From: Vulcanimicrobium alpinum
GTDB taxonomy: Bacteria > Vulcanimicrobiota > Vulcanimicrobiia > Vulcanimicrobiales > Vulcanimicrobiaceae
Reading direction: 5' to 3'
Assembly: GCF_027923555.1 (NCBI RefSeq)
Contig: NZ_AP025523.1
Location: forward strand, 496,001-560,000
DNA length: 64,000 nucleotides
Part shown: positions 38,061 to 47,250 of the stretch, in pieces
How positions within the stretch are numbered: the stretch's first letter is position 1
How the letters are laid out: each line of letters starts with the position of its first letter
Notes under the pieces: model-generated
Databases searched by the model: none
What the model was told of the DNA's origin: nothing
What the model saw: only the letters and a program-made list of their open reading frames with translations
Translations under genes and position numbers: made by a program

Positions 38061-39566
38061 GTGGCCGCCCAGACCAACGCACCCGCTTCGTATCGCCCGC
38101 CCGGCGCGCTTGACGCCGCGACGGCGCTGTTGCCGTATAACGGGCCGTGGAACCGCCGGCTGGCGGCCCACCTGCTGCGGCGCGCCGGTTTCGGCGGCTC
38201 GGCCGCCGACGTGGAACGCGTGGCCGGGATGTCGCCGCGCGCGGCGGTCGCGTCGCTGGTCCAGTTCGCCGATACCGGATCGCTGCCGGCCGCGCCCGCG
38301 CTGCAGACGCCGGCGCTCCCGCCGCGCGGCCTCTTCCGCGGTTTCATGACCGGGATGGCGGCCGACGAGCAGACCGCCGAAGCCCGCAAGGCCTTCGTGA
38401 TGCAGCGCAACCGCGAGCGGCGCGCCAACCTGATCGCGATGCAGACGTGGTGGCTCGAGCGCATGATCGGCTCGCCCGCGCCGCTGCAAGAGAAGATGAC
38501 GCTCTTCTGGCACGGGCACTTCACGAGTTCGCCGGAGAAGGGCACGACGGCGCAGGAACTCTTCAAGCAGAACCAGCTCTTCCGCGAGTACGCGCTCGGC
38601 AACGTGCGCGATCTGACGCTGCACGTCTCGCAGGATCCCGCGATGCTGCGCTATCTCGACAACAACGTCAACCAGCGCTCGCATCCGAACGAGAACTACG
38701 CGCGCGAGCTCATGGAGCTCTTCACGCTGGGGATCGGCAACTACACCGAGCAGGACATTCGCGAGTCGGCGCGCGCCTTCACCGGCTGGACGTTCCGCCG
38801 CGAGCCCGACGGCACCGGCTCGTTCGAGTTCAACCGCAACCAGCACGACGACGGAACGAAGACGTTCCTGGGGCGCACCGGCAATTTCGACGGCGCCGAC
38901 ATCGTGCGGATCATCTTCGAGCAGCCGGCCTCGGCGCGCTGGTTCGCGACGAAGCTGCTCGCCTTCTTCGTCTACATGGAACCCGAACCGCAGCTCGTCG
39001 ATCAGGTCGCCGCGCTGCTGCGCACGCACAACTTCGAGATGCGACCGGTGATGGCGACGCTCTTGGCGAGCAACGTGTTCTTCAGCGATCGCGCCTATCG
39101 CGCGCTGGTGAAGAGTCCGGTGGAGTATGTGGTGGGCACGCACCAGCTCTTCGGCGTTCCCAATGTCGTGCCGGTCGAGCTCGCCGCGCTGCGTGCGATG
39201 GGACAGATGCTGTTCTATCCGCCCAACGTCAAGGGCTGGGACGGCGGCGCGGCGTGGCTGAGCAGCGCGACGCTGCTCACGCGCGAGAACTTCGCCAACG
39301 GCGTCGCGCAGAATCCGAAGATGATGGATCTGGCGACGTGGCTCGGGCCGACGCTGCGAACGATGGATCCCAAACAGATCGCGTACGCGCTGACGCAGAC
39401 GCTGCTGCAGGGCGACGTCTCACCGGCGGCGAGCGCGCAGCTCGTGTCGTATCTGGGCGGTGTGGGTCAAGCCGCGCTGGCCGAACTCTCCGGCGAAAAC
39501 GTCGACGAACGCGTCCGCGGCGCCGCCTACCTCACCATGGCGATGCCCGCCTACCAGCTCGCGTGA
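38061..39566 (+). CDS. DUF1800 domain protein
   Basis: 501 residues. [61 protein letters not shown] and [10 protein letters not shown] are the signature blocks of DUF1800, an alpha-helical family of unknown function. These genes are nearly always paired with DUF1501, as here (15-nt gap). Start GTG 38061 with AGGATGG upstream. No obvious signal peptide, while the DUF1501 partner has one. Confidence 0.93.
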   Translation: MAAQTNAPASYRPPGALDAATALLPYNGPWNRRLAAHLLRRAGFGGSAADVERVAGMSPRAAVASLVQFADTGSLPAAPALQTPALPPRGLFRGFMTGMAADEQTAEARKAFVMQRNRERRANLIAMQTWWLERMIGSPAPLQEKMTLFWHGHFTSSPEKGTTAQELFKQNQLFREYALGNVRDLTLHVSQDPAMLRYLDNNVNQRSHPNENYARELMELFTLGIGNYTEQDIRESARAFTGWTFRREPDGTGSFEFNRNQHDDGTKTFLGRTGNFDGADIVRIIFEQPASARWFATKLLAFFVYMEPEPQLVDQVAALLRTHNFEMRPVMATLLASNVFFSDRAYRALVKSPVEYVVGTHQLFGVPNVVPVELAALRAMGQMLFYPPNVKGWDGGAAWLSSATLLTRENFANGVAQNPKMMDLATWLGPTLRTMDPKQIAYALTQTLLQGDVSPAASAQLVSYLGGVGQAALAELSGENVDERVRGAAYLTMAMPAYQLA

Positions 39567-39581
39567 CAGGATGATGACTCG

Positions 39582-40802
39582 ATGAAACGTTCCACCTTCT
39601 TGCTCGGTGCGATCTCCGGACTCTCAGTGGTCGGGACGTTCGACAACGTGTTCGCACAGGCGCTCGCGCAGTCGCCGCTTCCGGGACTGCCGGCCGCCGC
39701 CGACCGCGTGCTGCTCGTCATCAATTTCCAAGGCGGCAACGACGGGCTTAACACCGTCGTCCCGTTCGGGATGCCGGAGTACTACCGCTATCGCCCCTCG
39801 ATCGGCATCCCGCAATCGGACGTGCTGCGGATCGACGACACCGTCGGCCTCAACCCGTCCCTCGCACCGTTCAAGAAGATGTACGACGGCGGGAAGGTCG
39901 CGATCGTGCAGGGCGTCGGCTATCCCGACCCTGATCACTCGCATTTCCGCTCGACCGAGATCTGGCAGACCGCCGCGCCGAAAGCGTATGAATCGACCGG
40001 GTGGCTGGGCCGCTACCTCGACGACGCGGGGCTGCCGCCGGACAACCTCTTCAACGCCGTCGCGCTCAACAATATCCTCCCCGAAGTGCTGATCGCAAAG
40101 AAGACCGACGTGCCGGCGATCGACGCGCTGCGCGGCTACGGTCTGCGCAGCGACCGCCGCACCGCCGACCGCGAAGCGTTCCACGAATTCGTCCGCGACC
40201 GCTCCGTCCCGTTCCGCTCGCCGTTCCTCGCGCAGGTCGCGCAGATCGAAGATCACGCCCAGCGCGGCGCCGAGGAACTCCCCAAACTCGTCGCCGGCTA
40301 CAAGACCGAGGCGAACTATCCCGCGACGCCGCTGGGGCGCAGCCTCGCGCTGGCCGCGCAGATCGTCGGCTCGAAACTCGGCACGCGCGTGCTGTACATC
40401 CAGCACGGCTCGTTCGACACGCACGTGACCCAGAAGGCGACGCAGGACCGCCTGCTCGCCGATTTCGCCAACGCGATCACGGCGTTTTATGACGACCTCG
40501 CCGCGCACGGCAACGACGGGCGCGTGCTGACGATGACGTTCAGCGAGTTCGGCCGCCGCGTCGCCGAGAACGCGAGCCGCGGGACCGATCACGGCGAAGC
40601 GGCGCCGGTGTTCCTGATCGGCGGTGGCGTCAAGGGCGGCTTGTACGGACAGCACCCCGATCTGTCCCGTCTCTCGATGGGGAATCTCGCGTACTCGACG
40701 GATTTCCGTTCCGTCTACGCGACCGTCCTCGAACGCTGGCTGGGACGGCCGTCGGTCGCGATCGTCGGCGGCAGTTTCGCGACGCTCCCCGCGCTCGCAT
40801 AG
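39582..40802 (+). CDS. DUF1501 domain protein, exported
   Basis: 406 residues. The N-terminus MKRSTFLLGAISGLSVVGTF is a signal-like hydrophobic stretch. LLVINFQGGNDGLNTVVPFG, HSHFRSTEIWQT, DTHVTQKATQDRLLADF, TFSEFGRRVAENASRGTDHGEA and GGVKGGLYG are DUF1501 blocks; the family belongs to the alkaline phosphatase/sulfatase superfamily by fold, with metal-type His and Asp residues in the TDHG segment. Partner of the DUF1800 gene upstream; role unknown, envelope-associated. Confidence 0.93.
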   Translation: MKRSTFLLGAISGLSVVGTFDNVFAQALAQSPLPGLPAAADRVLLVINFQGGNDGLNTVVPFGMPEYYRYRPSIGIPQSDVLRIDDTVGLNPSLAPFKKMYDGGKVAIVQGVGYPDPDHSHFRSTEIWQTAAPKAYESTGWLGRYLDDAGLPPDNLFNAVALNNILPEVLIAKKTDVPAIDALRGYGLRSDRRTADREAFHEFVRDRSVPFRSPFLAQVAQIEDHAQRGAEELPKLVAGYKTEANYPATPLGRSLALAAQIVGSKLGTRVLYIQHGSFDTHVTQKATQDRLLADFANAITAFYDDLAAHGNDGRVLTMTFSEFGRRVAENASRGTDHGEAAPVFLIGGGVKGGLYGQHPDLSRLSMGNLAYSTDFRSVYATVLERWLGRPSVAIVGGSFATLPALA

Positions 40803-40807
40803 CAAGA

Positions 40808-40832
40808 GGCGCTTCGCCGAGAACGAAGCGCC
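40808..40832 (+). terminator. Hairpin after DUF1501
   Basis: GGCGCTTCG (40808-40816) and CGAAGCGCC (40824-40832) form a perfect 9-bp stem with a 7-nt loop, 5 nt after the DUF1501 stop and ending 4 nt before the next ATG. No T run follows, so it may be a processing or translation-control hairpin rather than a full terminator. Confidence 0.5.
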
Positions 40833-40836
40833 GGGG

Positions 40837-41586
40837 ATGCAAGAGGGGCACGTCGCCGTCGTCACGGGCGCGAGCAGCGGGATCGGCCGGGCGGCCGCGC
40901 TCGCGTTCGCGCGAAAGGGCGCGCGCGTCGTCGCGGGCGACGTGAACGACGAGGGCGGCCGCGAGACGGTCGCGCTGGTCGAGCGCGGCGGCGGCGAAGC
41001 GGAATTCGTTCATACCGACGTCGCCGAGCAGGCGCAGGTCGACGCGCTGGTCGCGCGCGCGGTGGAACGCTTCGGCGCGATCCACGCGATGTTCAACAAC
41101 GCCGGGATCGGCGCGTGGGCGCCCCTGCTCGAGCACACGGCGGAGCAGTTCGACCGCGTCGTGCGGGTGAACCAGCACGGCGTCTTTTACGGGATCGTCG
41201 CGGCGGGGCGCGCGATGCGCGACCTCGGGGTCCACGGAACGATCGTCAACACCGCGTCGGTGTACGGGTTCCTCGCATCGCACGGCGTGATCGGGTATCA
41301 CGCGTCGAAGGGCGCGGTGAAGATGATGACGCAGGCCGCGGCCCTCGAACTCGCGCCGTTCGGGATCCGCGTCGTCGGCATCGCACCCGGTACGGTCGAC
41401 ACGCCGATCATCCAGGGCTATCGCGACCGCGGGCTCGAGCCGGTGCTCGAGCGCGCGCAGATGCGCCGCAAGATCCTCACCCCCGAGGGGATCGCGAACG
41501 TCGTCGTCTGGCTGTGCGAAGACGAAGCCGACGTCGTCAACGGCAGCACCGTGATGTGCGACGACGGGCTGGCCTCGTTCAAGTAG
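40837..41586 (+). CDS. Short-chain dehydrogenase/reductase (classical SDR)
   Basis: 249 residues. VVTGASSGIGRAAAL is the NAD(P) motif; AGDVNDEGG with Asp after strand 2 suggests NAD; NNAG, Ser in NTASVYG, and YHASK give the catalytic tetrad; GIAPGTVDT follows strand 6. Typical 3-oxoacyl or alcohol dehydrogenase size; substrate unknown. A long open frame upstream is antisense/shifted over DUF1501; ATG 40837 begins the conserved fold. Confidence 0.92.
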   Translation: MQEGHVAVVTGASSGIGRAAALAFARKGARVVAGDVNDEGGRETVALVERGGGEAEFVHTDVAEQAQVDALVARAVERFGAIHAMFNNAGIGAWAPLLEHTAEQFDRVVRVNQHGVFYGIVAAGRAMRDLGVHGTIVNTASVYGFLASHGVIGYHASKGAVKMMTQAAALELAPFGIRVVGIAPGTVDTPIIQGYRDRGLEPVLERAQMRRKILTPEGIANVVVWLCEDEADVVNGSTVMCDDGLASFK

Positions 41587-41592
41587 CCCCCC

Positions 41593-41703
41593 GTCACGTT
41601 GCTTGTCGATGCGCCGCCGTCATCGCGCACAAGGGCGGCCGCATGACCGTCGCGATTGCGACTGCCTTCGACAAGCTCAGCGTGACGGAACGCTCAGCGT
41701 GAC
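41593..41703. repeat. Degenerate inverted repeat pair plus partial copy
   Basis: GTCACGTTGCTTGTCGATGC and on (41593-41613) is a decayed copy with a two-base deletion; CCTTCGACAAGCTCAGCGTG and on (41665-41687) is a good copy in opposite orientation; GCTCAGCGTGAC (41692-41703) is a partial third unit. The YceI stop codon lies in the third unit and the SDR stop is 7 nt before the first, so the cluster again separates convergent genes. Confidence 0.75.
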
Positions 41704-42266
41704 TGGGTTTCGACGTCGAGGGTCAATTCGACGTCGGTGCCGATAAGGCCGTCGATCGGCGTGGTGCGCATCCCGAACCCATGGCGATCGAGTTTGCCGA
41801 CCGCGTGATACGACGGACGCGCGCTCGAGCCGCCCGGCGTCACCGTGAGCGCGACGGGCTGCGTCACGCCGTGTACGGTCAGAATGCCGTCGACCACGAA
41901 CGTCCCGCCGCTGCTCCCGCCGCGCACGGCCGTGCTGGCGAACGTCCACACCGGAAACTTCGCCGTGTCGAACCAGTCGGGCCCCTGTAGATCCTCGTCG
42001 CGGTCGGCGTTACCGCTGTCGACGCGGCGCGGATCGAGCGTCGCGGTGATCCGCGCGGGCAGTGCGCCGGAACCGGCCAGGGCGATCGTCCCCGCCACGA
42101 TCGGCACCGTACCGCTCACGTGCGCGAGATAGAGATGCGTCACCGTGAAGCGCGCGCGCGAGTGCGCCGCGTCGATCGCAAGCGCCGTCGCGCCTTGCGC
42201 TCCGGCAGCGCTCTGCACGAGCGCAACGCACGCGATCAGTGCGGCAGCGCGCAGCACGCAGCGCAT
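41694..42266 (-). CDS. YceI family protein, exported
   Basis: 190 residues with a signal peptide (about 1-22, ACVALVQSAAGA). The YceI lipocalin-like beta-barrel is recognisable: IDAAHSRARFTVTHLYLAHVSG, ITATLDPRRVDSGNADRDEDLQGPDWFD split over two strands, and KLDRHGFGM near the end. YceI proteins bind polyprenyl-type lipids in the periplasm. ATG 42266 overlaps the preceding cytochrome stop by one base (TGATG), so it is translationally coupled to that gene. Confidence 0.93.
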   Translation of the reverse strand: MRCVLRAAALIACVALVQSAAGAQGATALAIDAAHSRARFTVTHLYLAHVSGTVPIVAGTIALAGSGALPARITATLDPRRVDSGNADRDEDLQGPDWFDTAKFPVWTFASTAVRGGSSGGTFVVDGILTVHGVTQPVALTVTPGGSSARPSYHAVGKLDRHGFGMRTTPIDGLIGTDVELTLDVETQSR

Positions 42267-43369
42267 CAGTACGCCACCAGGTACTGCGTGTTGAGCGTGT
42301 GCTTCGTCCACGGGACGTGCTGAACCACGTCTTCCACGGTGAGCCGCGAGTTGCGCGTCATCCGATACCCGAGCGTGCCGACGAAATCGCGCGCGATGCC
42401 GTTCACCGGATCGTTCGTCCCTTCGTAGCGCGCGACCGCGAAGACGCGCCGGTTCAATTCGTACCGCAGCTGTGTAAAACCGCCGCTCGACGAGCCCGGC
42501 GTTCCGCCACCGTCGATGCTGCCGTCATGCCCGGTCTGGAGCACCGTCTCGCTCGTCCAGCGCGCGTCGCCCGCCACGATCCCGAACCCTTGGCGCCAGA
42601 AGCGGTTGGTGCCGAGCCCGTCGGGACGCCGGCCGTCGTATCGGTACAGCGAAAGCGTGAGCGGCCCGAACGTCTGTGCAGCCGACGCCATCGTATCCGC
42701 GCCGACCGTCGCGAGCCCACTCTGCTTGTCGTGGCCCTGCAGCACCGCAGCCTGCACCTGCAGCCCCGCGTCGTTGCGTCCCGCACGCAGCAGCACGCCG
42801 CTCTTGGGATCGAAGAAGTTGAACGGATTGCTCCCGACGACTTGATCGAAGACGGCATAATGCTGCGACGTCTCGCGAAACGTCTCCGGTTCGACCGGGA
42901 CCGGGAGCGTGAATGCGCCGGCCTGCAGATACACGGGTACCCGGGCGCCCTCACCGCTCAGCCGCTGCGCGATCCACGCGTCGCGAGTTGCCCCGGGGCG
43001 TCCGCCGTCGACGAGATACTGCTCGACGAAGTAATTCGTGCGGCTCGATGGGGTCCCGGCCAAAAACACTTCCACCTCATCGACGGTCGCCTTCGGCAGC
43101 CCCGAGGGATCCGGCTCGCTGGTATAGGCCAGATTGATCTTGGTCGCCAGCGGAAAGACGCGGTTCCGGGTCGCTCCCGGAAGCTGGTACCCGTGCTCGA
43201 GGAACGCCTCGCCGAAGTCGTTCAGCCGGGGCACGACGGTGTGACATTTTTGGCACGCCAGCCCATATTCGTGCGCAAAATACGGTATCGCCGAGGCCGG
43301 GGAAGCCGCTGCTATAGGCAAAACCGATAGTGTCGCGCAAACCCGCATGGTTATCGCATTCCATCGCAT
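42266..43369 (-). CDS. Monohaem c-type cytochrome with barrel-like C-terminal region
   Basis: About 367 residues. A signal peptide (cleaved after ASPASA) precedes CQKCH, the only haem c site, near the mature N-terminus. The following 300 residues alternate short polar/hydrophobic stretches typical of beta-barrel outer-membrane proteins (VPVYLQAGAFTLPVPVEPE, AVFDQVVGSNPFNFFDPKSG, LRYELNRRVFAVARYEG). This resembles porin-cytochrome proteins or surface cytochromes. ATG 43369 is preferred (GGAAA upstream); TTG 43381 and ATG 43348 are alternatives. Operon with yceI. Confidence 0.75.
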   Translation of the reverse strand: MRWNAITMRVCATLSVLPIAAASPASAIPYFAHEYGLACQKCHTVVPRLNDFGEAFLEHGYQLPGATRNRVFPLATKINLAYTSEPDPSGLPKATVDEVEVFLAGTPSSRTNYFVEQYLVDGGRPGATRDAWIAQRLSGEGARVPVYLQAGAFTLPVPVEPETFRETSQHYAVFDQVVGSNPFNFFDPKSGVLLRAGRNDAGLQVQAAVLQGHDKQSGLATVGADTMASAAQTFGPLTLSLYRYDGRRPDGLGTNRFWRQGFGIVAGDARWTSETVLQTGHDGSIDGGGTPGSSSGGFTQLRYELNRRVFAVARYEGTNDPVNGIARDFVGTLGYRMTRNSRLTVEDVVQHVPWTKHTLNTQYLVAY

Positions 43370-43382
43370 GAGGTTTTCCAAC

Positions 43383-43413
43383 TTAGGAAATCCTAATATA
43401 GGTCCTGCCTATA
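43383..43413. promoter_or_regulatory. Two adjacent palindromes in the divergent cytochrome/MBL intergenic region
   Basis: TTAGGAAATCCTAA (43383-43396) is a perfect palindrome; TATAGG-TCCTG-CCTATA (43397-43413) follows immediately. Both share an AGG/CCT core, so a dimeric regulator could occupy both. TATATT (minus strand, 43395-43400) between them could be the -10 of the cytochrome-yceI operon, which would make the sites repressor operators. No regulator gene is adjacent. Confidence 0.6.
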
Positions 43414-43487
43414 GCGCGAGATTTGCCGAAAAAAGTGCGGTCCGGGGGCGTCGAGGTCGGCGCGGCGGATGGTGCGAACGGCCGCTC

Positions 43488-44264
43488 GTGGTCTCCCTCC
43501 GATTCCTCGGCACCGGCGGCGCGCGGTGGGTCGTTGCCAAGCAGATCCGGTCCTCGGCCGGCTTCTGGCTGCGCACCGGCACGACGAACGTCCACGTCGA
43601 TCCGGGGCCGGGCGCGCTGGTCCGGGCGCTCGCCCTCGTCCCGCCGTGCGACCCCGCGACGCTCGACGCGATCGTGCTCTCGCACAAGCATCTGGATCAC
43701 GCCGGCGACGTCAACGCGATGATCGAGGCGATGTGCCAGGGCGGCTGGCGGCCGCGCGGCGCGCTGTGCGCTCCGCGCGACGCCCTCGACCGCGATGAGG
43801 AGCCCGTGGTGTTCCCGTACGCGCGGCGTTTCGTGCCGGCCGAGTTCGTCGTCGCCGAGCACAGCGGGCCGTTTGCGATCGGCGACGTCGAACTGCGCGC
43901 GTCGATGCGGTTGAAGCATCCGGTCGAAGCGTACGGGCTGCACTTTCGCACGCCGGAGGCGAGGGTGTCGTATCTTCCGTGCACGCGCTACTTCGACGCG
44001 ATCGCCGACGACTTTCGCGCGCACGCGCCCGACGTGCTCGTGCTCAACGTTCTGCGGTATCGCGACACGATGGACGTCGATCACCTCACCTTCGACGACG
44101 CGCGCACGCTCATCGACGCGATTCGACCCGGCGCCGCGATCATGTCGCACTTCGGGACACGCATGCTCGAACGCGATCCCAAGCGGCTCGCGTACGAGAT
44201 CGAAGACGCGACCGGGGTGAAGACGTTCGCCGCGTACGACGGCTGGACGTACGATGCCGCTTGA
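43488..44264 (+). CDS. MBL-fold metallo-hydrolase
   Basis: 258 residues. SHKHLDHAGD is the HxHxDH metal motif; the N-terminal RFLGTGGARWVV and later MSHFGTRM and VLNVLRYRDTMDVDHLT resemble the RNase Z/PhnP-like branch of the metallo-beta-lactamase fold. Start GTG 43488, where the conserved strand begins; earlier codons belong to a low-complexity Arg-rich stretch. The GNAT gene overlaps its 3' end by 11 nt. Substrate unknown. Confidence 0.88.
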   Translation: MVSLRFLGTGGARWVVAKQIRSSAGFWLRTGTTNVHVDPGPGALVRALALVPPCDPATLDAIVLSHKHLDHAGDVNAMIEAMCQGGWRPRGALCAPRDALDRDEEPVVFPYARRFVPAEFVVAEHSGPFAIGDVELRASMRLKHPVEAYGLHFRTPEARVSYLPCTRYFDAIADDFRAHAPDVLVLNVLRYRDTMDVDHLTFDDARTLIDAIRPGAAIMSHFGTRMLERDPKRLAYEIEDATGVKTFAAYDGWTYDAA

Positions 44265-44679
44265 GATCGAACGGGCCAAACCCGGCGCAGCCGATGCGTT
44301 TTGGCGCGAACACGATCGCGACTGGCGGTCGGAGTTATGGAACTTTCGCGTCGTGTGGCACGAGCAGTCGCACGATCTGATGGCACGCGACGGCGACGCG
44401 ATCGCAGGGTCGCTGCGCCTGCGCATCGCGGCGTCGCTGGCGCACGTCGACGCGCTGTACGTCGTCGCCGATCGGCGGCGCGCCGGGATCGGAGGGCTCC
44501 TGCTCGCGCACGCCGAGGAGATCGCGAACTACTACAACTGCCACAAAATGACGGTCGAGGTCTTTCACGACCGCCCCGCGCAGCGCTTTTTCGCTGCTTG
44601 CGGCTACAATGTCGACGCGGTGCTTCCGCAGCACACGTTCAAACTCGACGTTGCCGTCCTGCGAAAATTCCTGCTCTAG
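44254..44679 (+). CDS. GNAT family N-acetyltransferase
   Basis: 141 residues. VDALYVVADRRRAGIGGLLLAHAEEIA is the acetyl-CoA-binding V/RxxGxG/A segment, and VEVFHDRPAQRFFAACGYNV the C-terminal strand-helix typical of the family. Start overlaps the MBL gene by 11 nt. Its 3' end overlaps the convergent envelope protein gene by 41 nt. Acceptor unknown. Confidence 0.88.
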   Translation: MPLEIERAKPGAADAFWREHDRDWRSELWNFRVVWHEQSHDLMARDGDAIAGSLRLRIAASLAHVDALYVVADRRRAGIGGLLLAHAEEIANYYNCHKMTVEVFHDRPAQRFFAACGYNVDAVLPQHTFKLDVAVLRKFLL

Positions 44680-45823
44680 CGCGGATCGCGGCCGCGGCCG
44701 GATGCGGCTCCGAGGCGTGCGGCGCAGACGGACGCGGTGCGGCGGCCGGGCCGCGGCGGTGCGCGTTGAGGATTTGGTGGATCGGCCGCCAATCGGCCGT
44801 CGCGGGAATCCGTCGTGTCGCGAGCGTGCCGTCGTAGAGAAAGACGTTGCCGTGGGTGCTGATCGCGTTCACCAGCGGCCCGCCGTTGCCGCCGACGTTC
44901 GCCGTCGCGCTGCCGTCGGGGTTCTGCTCCACCGGCGTGCGGCGGTCGAATTGCGTGAACACGTGACCGTCCTGCGAGCGCGCGGCGAGCTGCGCCGAGG
45001 ACGTCACGCCGAGTCCGATGCTGCCGCTTTGCGACTCGAAGCGCGCCAACCCCGGATCGAACGACCCGCCGTCGTAGACCACCGACCCGGTGATCGTGGT
45101 GACTTCAATCTGTTTGCTGCGGCAGTGCTCGAAGACGATATGCGCGGCGTTGGAACGCAGGCGCACGCGATCGAACGTGTCGTCCGACGCGTAGACCGCG
45201 CCGTAATTCATCTGCACGAATGCCGTCGTCGCGACTCCGCTCACGTGAACGCGTCCGGCGCCCTGCACCAAGAACAGGTTGGCGCCGCGGTAGCCGTCGA
45301 TCTCCGTCTGCCCTTGCCCGACGCGCGTCTGCAGGATCCCCGTCGTCGCGGGGACGGTGACGGTGACGTGTGAGCCTTCCTCGGCGGTCACGCGGACCCA
45401 ATCGTGAGGGCCCGGGCGAAACGACGCGTAGGGAAAGTCCTCGGGCGGCATGATCCCGGTACCGGTGACCTGCCCGTTCTCGCGGATAGGATACTGCATC
45501 GGCGGGATCGCTGCCGCGAGCGGAACCTTGTCGGTGCCGAAGACGACGGCCCGGCGCTCGACTGCCGGCGTCATGTCCGACGACTCGATCTGCACCGTGG
45601 AGCGGTCCCAGGTGCGCACGGTGAGTTCGTTGCCCTTCCCCGCGACTTGGATGATGACGACCGCCTGGTCGGCGACGTCGAGCGACGTCTCCGCCGACGC
45701 GGGCCCGCCCGGCGCGGCGAACGCCGCGACCAGCGCCGCGAGCCCCGCAGCGATCCACCGCGGGGCTCGAAACCGGAGGAAATCCACGCGGTCAGTGTAT
45801 CCCGGGGGCGTGACGGGGGTCAT
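44639..45823 (-). CDS. Exported DUF4097-like beta-helix/adhesin-type protein
   Basis: 394 residues. ATG 45823 overlaps the kinase stop (ATGA); a signal peptide follows (WIAAGLAALVAAFAAPGGPASA). The body consists of short beta repeats (VQMNYGAVYASDD, IEVTTITGSVVYDGGS, ARFESQSGSIGLGV) like DUF4097/GIN-type putative adhesins, ending in a basic Ala/Pro-rich tail. Its place directly after the sensor kinase suggests it is controlled by, or senses for, that system. A second protein of this type is at 48991. Function unknown. Confidence 0.7.
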   Translation of the reverse strand: MTPVTPPGYTDRVDFLRFRAPRWIAAGLAALVAAFAAPGGPASAETSLDVADQAVVIIQVAGKGNELTVRTWDRSTVQIESSDMTPAVERRAVVFGTDKVPLAAAIPPMQYPIRENGQVTGTGIMPPEDFPYASFRPGPHDWVRVTAEEGSHVTVTVPATTGILQTRVGQGQTEIDGYRGANLFLVQGAGRVHVSGVATTAFVQMNYGAVYASDDTFDRVRLRSNAAHIVFEHCRSKQIEVTTITGSVVYDGGSFDPGLARFESQSGSIGLGVTSSAQLAARSQDGHVFTQFDRRTPVEQNPDGSATANVGGNGGPLVNAISTHGNVFLYDGTLATRRIPATADWRPIHQILNAHRRGPAAAPRPSAPHASEPHPAAAAIRARAGIFAGRQRRV

Positions 45824-47250
45824 TGGGCGGGGGTGAAGGATTCCGGCTCGGCAGGCAAGCTGACGGAGAAGACGGAGCCGCCCTCGGGGCGCCGGGACGC
45901 CGAGACGGTTCCGCCGTGGACGCGCGCGATGCTGCGCACGATCGCGAGTCCGAGTCCCGTCCCCTCGATGTTCCGCGCGTGCGCCGGATCGCCGCGGAAG
46001 AAGCGGTCGAACAGCCGGTCGGCCGCTGCGTCGTCGATCCCGGGTCCGGTGTCGGCGACTTCGACGATCGCGTGGCCGTCGTCACGGCGCACGGCAACCG
46101 CGACCTCTCCCGACTCGGTGAACTTGATCGCGTTGTCGACCAGGTTGGTGATCAGCTGGCGCAGCAGCCCGGCGTCGCCGACGACGACGGTCTGCGCGGC
46201 GACGGGATGACGGGCCTCGAGCCGGAGCCCTTTGACGTGCGCCGGCTCTCGCGCGTGCAGGACCACGTCGTCGACGATGCGCTCAACAACGAGCGGTTCC
46301 TTGGGAATCGCGTCGCCGGACTCGGCTTTCGCCAGCGTCAGCATCCCGGAAACCATCGCTGCGAGCCGGCCGCTCTCGTCGGCGATCGCCTCGAGCGACG
46401 TGCGCAGGACCTGCGGATCGCGGTCGCCCCAGCGCTGCAGCATCTGCGCGTTGGCGTTGATGACGGTGAGCGGCGTGCGCAGTTCGTGCGACGCGTCGCT
46501 GATGAACTGCCGTTCGCGCGCGAAGGCGGACTGCAGGCGGTCGAGCATCGCGTCGAACGCCGCCGCGAGCCGTCCGACTTCATCGCGCCGCTGCCAGCGC
46601 AGCCGCCGGTCGAGCCGCTCGGAGCCGATCTCGGCGACCGCGGCGGTGAGCCGTTCGATCGGATCGGTCGCCGACTGCGCGACGAAGTACGAGGCGCCGG
46701 CGATCATGATCATCGCCGCGATCGTGACGGCGAGCAGAATCGCGCGCGCCCGTCCGGTGAGCTCGTCGACGATGTCGAGCCGCTCGCCGACGTGCGCGAC
46801 CGCCAAGGCCCGGCCTTCCGCGTCGGTGAGGACGCGGTCGAGGACGAGCATCGTCGTCGGACGCACACCGCCGACGCGCATCATCGTGTACTGCCTGTCG
46901 CCGCCCGGCGTCACCGGCGCAAACGCGACGCCGCCCAAATTCGAACTCTTCCCGAGGATCTGGCCCTGCGCGGTGTCGATTTGAATGTACTCGTTCGCCG
47001 ACGCCCAGCGGTCGAGCGTCGCGCGATCGGAGAGGCGGATCAGCACCGGTGCCGCGTCCTCGCTGAAACCGAAACTCGACGCCTCGCGCGCAACCAGCGC
47101 GATCTGATCGGCCGTCTGCGCGATCTGCGCTTTCGCCTGATCGACGAGCAGGGAGCGCAATGCGAAGTCGATCGCGACCGCGCCGAGCGCGATCACGACC
47201 ACGATGAGCGCGGCATAGAGCGCCGCGATGCGCGTGCGTAAGCTGGTCAG
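45820..47250 (-). CDS. HAMP-containing sensor histidine kinase
   Basis: About 476 residues. Two membrane helices (about 8-34 and 168-190) flank a 130-residue periplasmic sensor; HAMP; HisKA with FISDASHELRTPL (His255); HATPase with NLVDNAIKF (N box), DTGPGI (G1) and GTGLGLAIV (G2). The start is odd: the conserved N-terminus follows the response-regulator stop immediately, and the only near-cognate start is CTG 47250, giving a CTGA overlap. Forms a two-component system with the regulator upstream; phospho-partner Asp59. Confidence 0.9.
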   Translation of the reverse strand: MTSLRTRIAALYAALIVVVIALGAVAIDFALRSLLVDQAKAQIAQTADQIALVAREASSFGFSEDAAPVLIRLSDRATLDRWASANEYIQIDTAQGQILGKSSNLGGVAFAPVTPGGDRQYTMMRVGGVRPTTMLVLDRVLTDAEGRALAVAHVGERLDIVDELTGRARAILLAVTIAAMIMIAGASYFVAQSATDPIERLTAAVAEIGSERLDRRLRWQRRDEVGRLAAAFDAMLDRLQSAFARERQFISDASHELRTPLTVINANAQMLQRWGDRDPQVLRTSLEAIADESGRLAAMVSGMLTLAKAESGDAIPKEPLVVERIVDDVVLHAREPAHVKGLRLEARHPVAAQTVVVGDAGLLRQLITNLVDNAIKFTESGEVAVAVRRDDGHAIVEVADTGPGIDDAAADRLFDRFFRGDPAHARNIEGTGLGLAIVRSIARVHGGTVSASRRPEGGSVFSVSLPAEPESFTPAQ

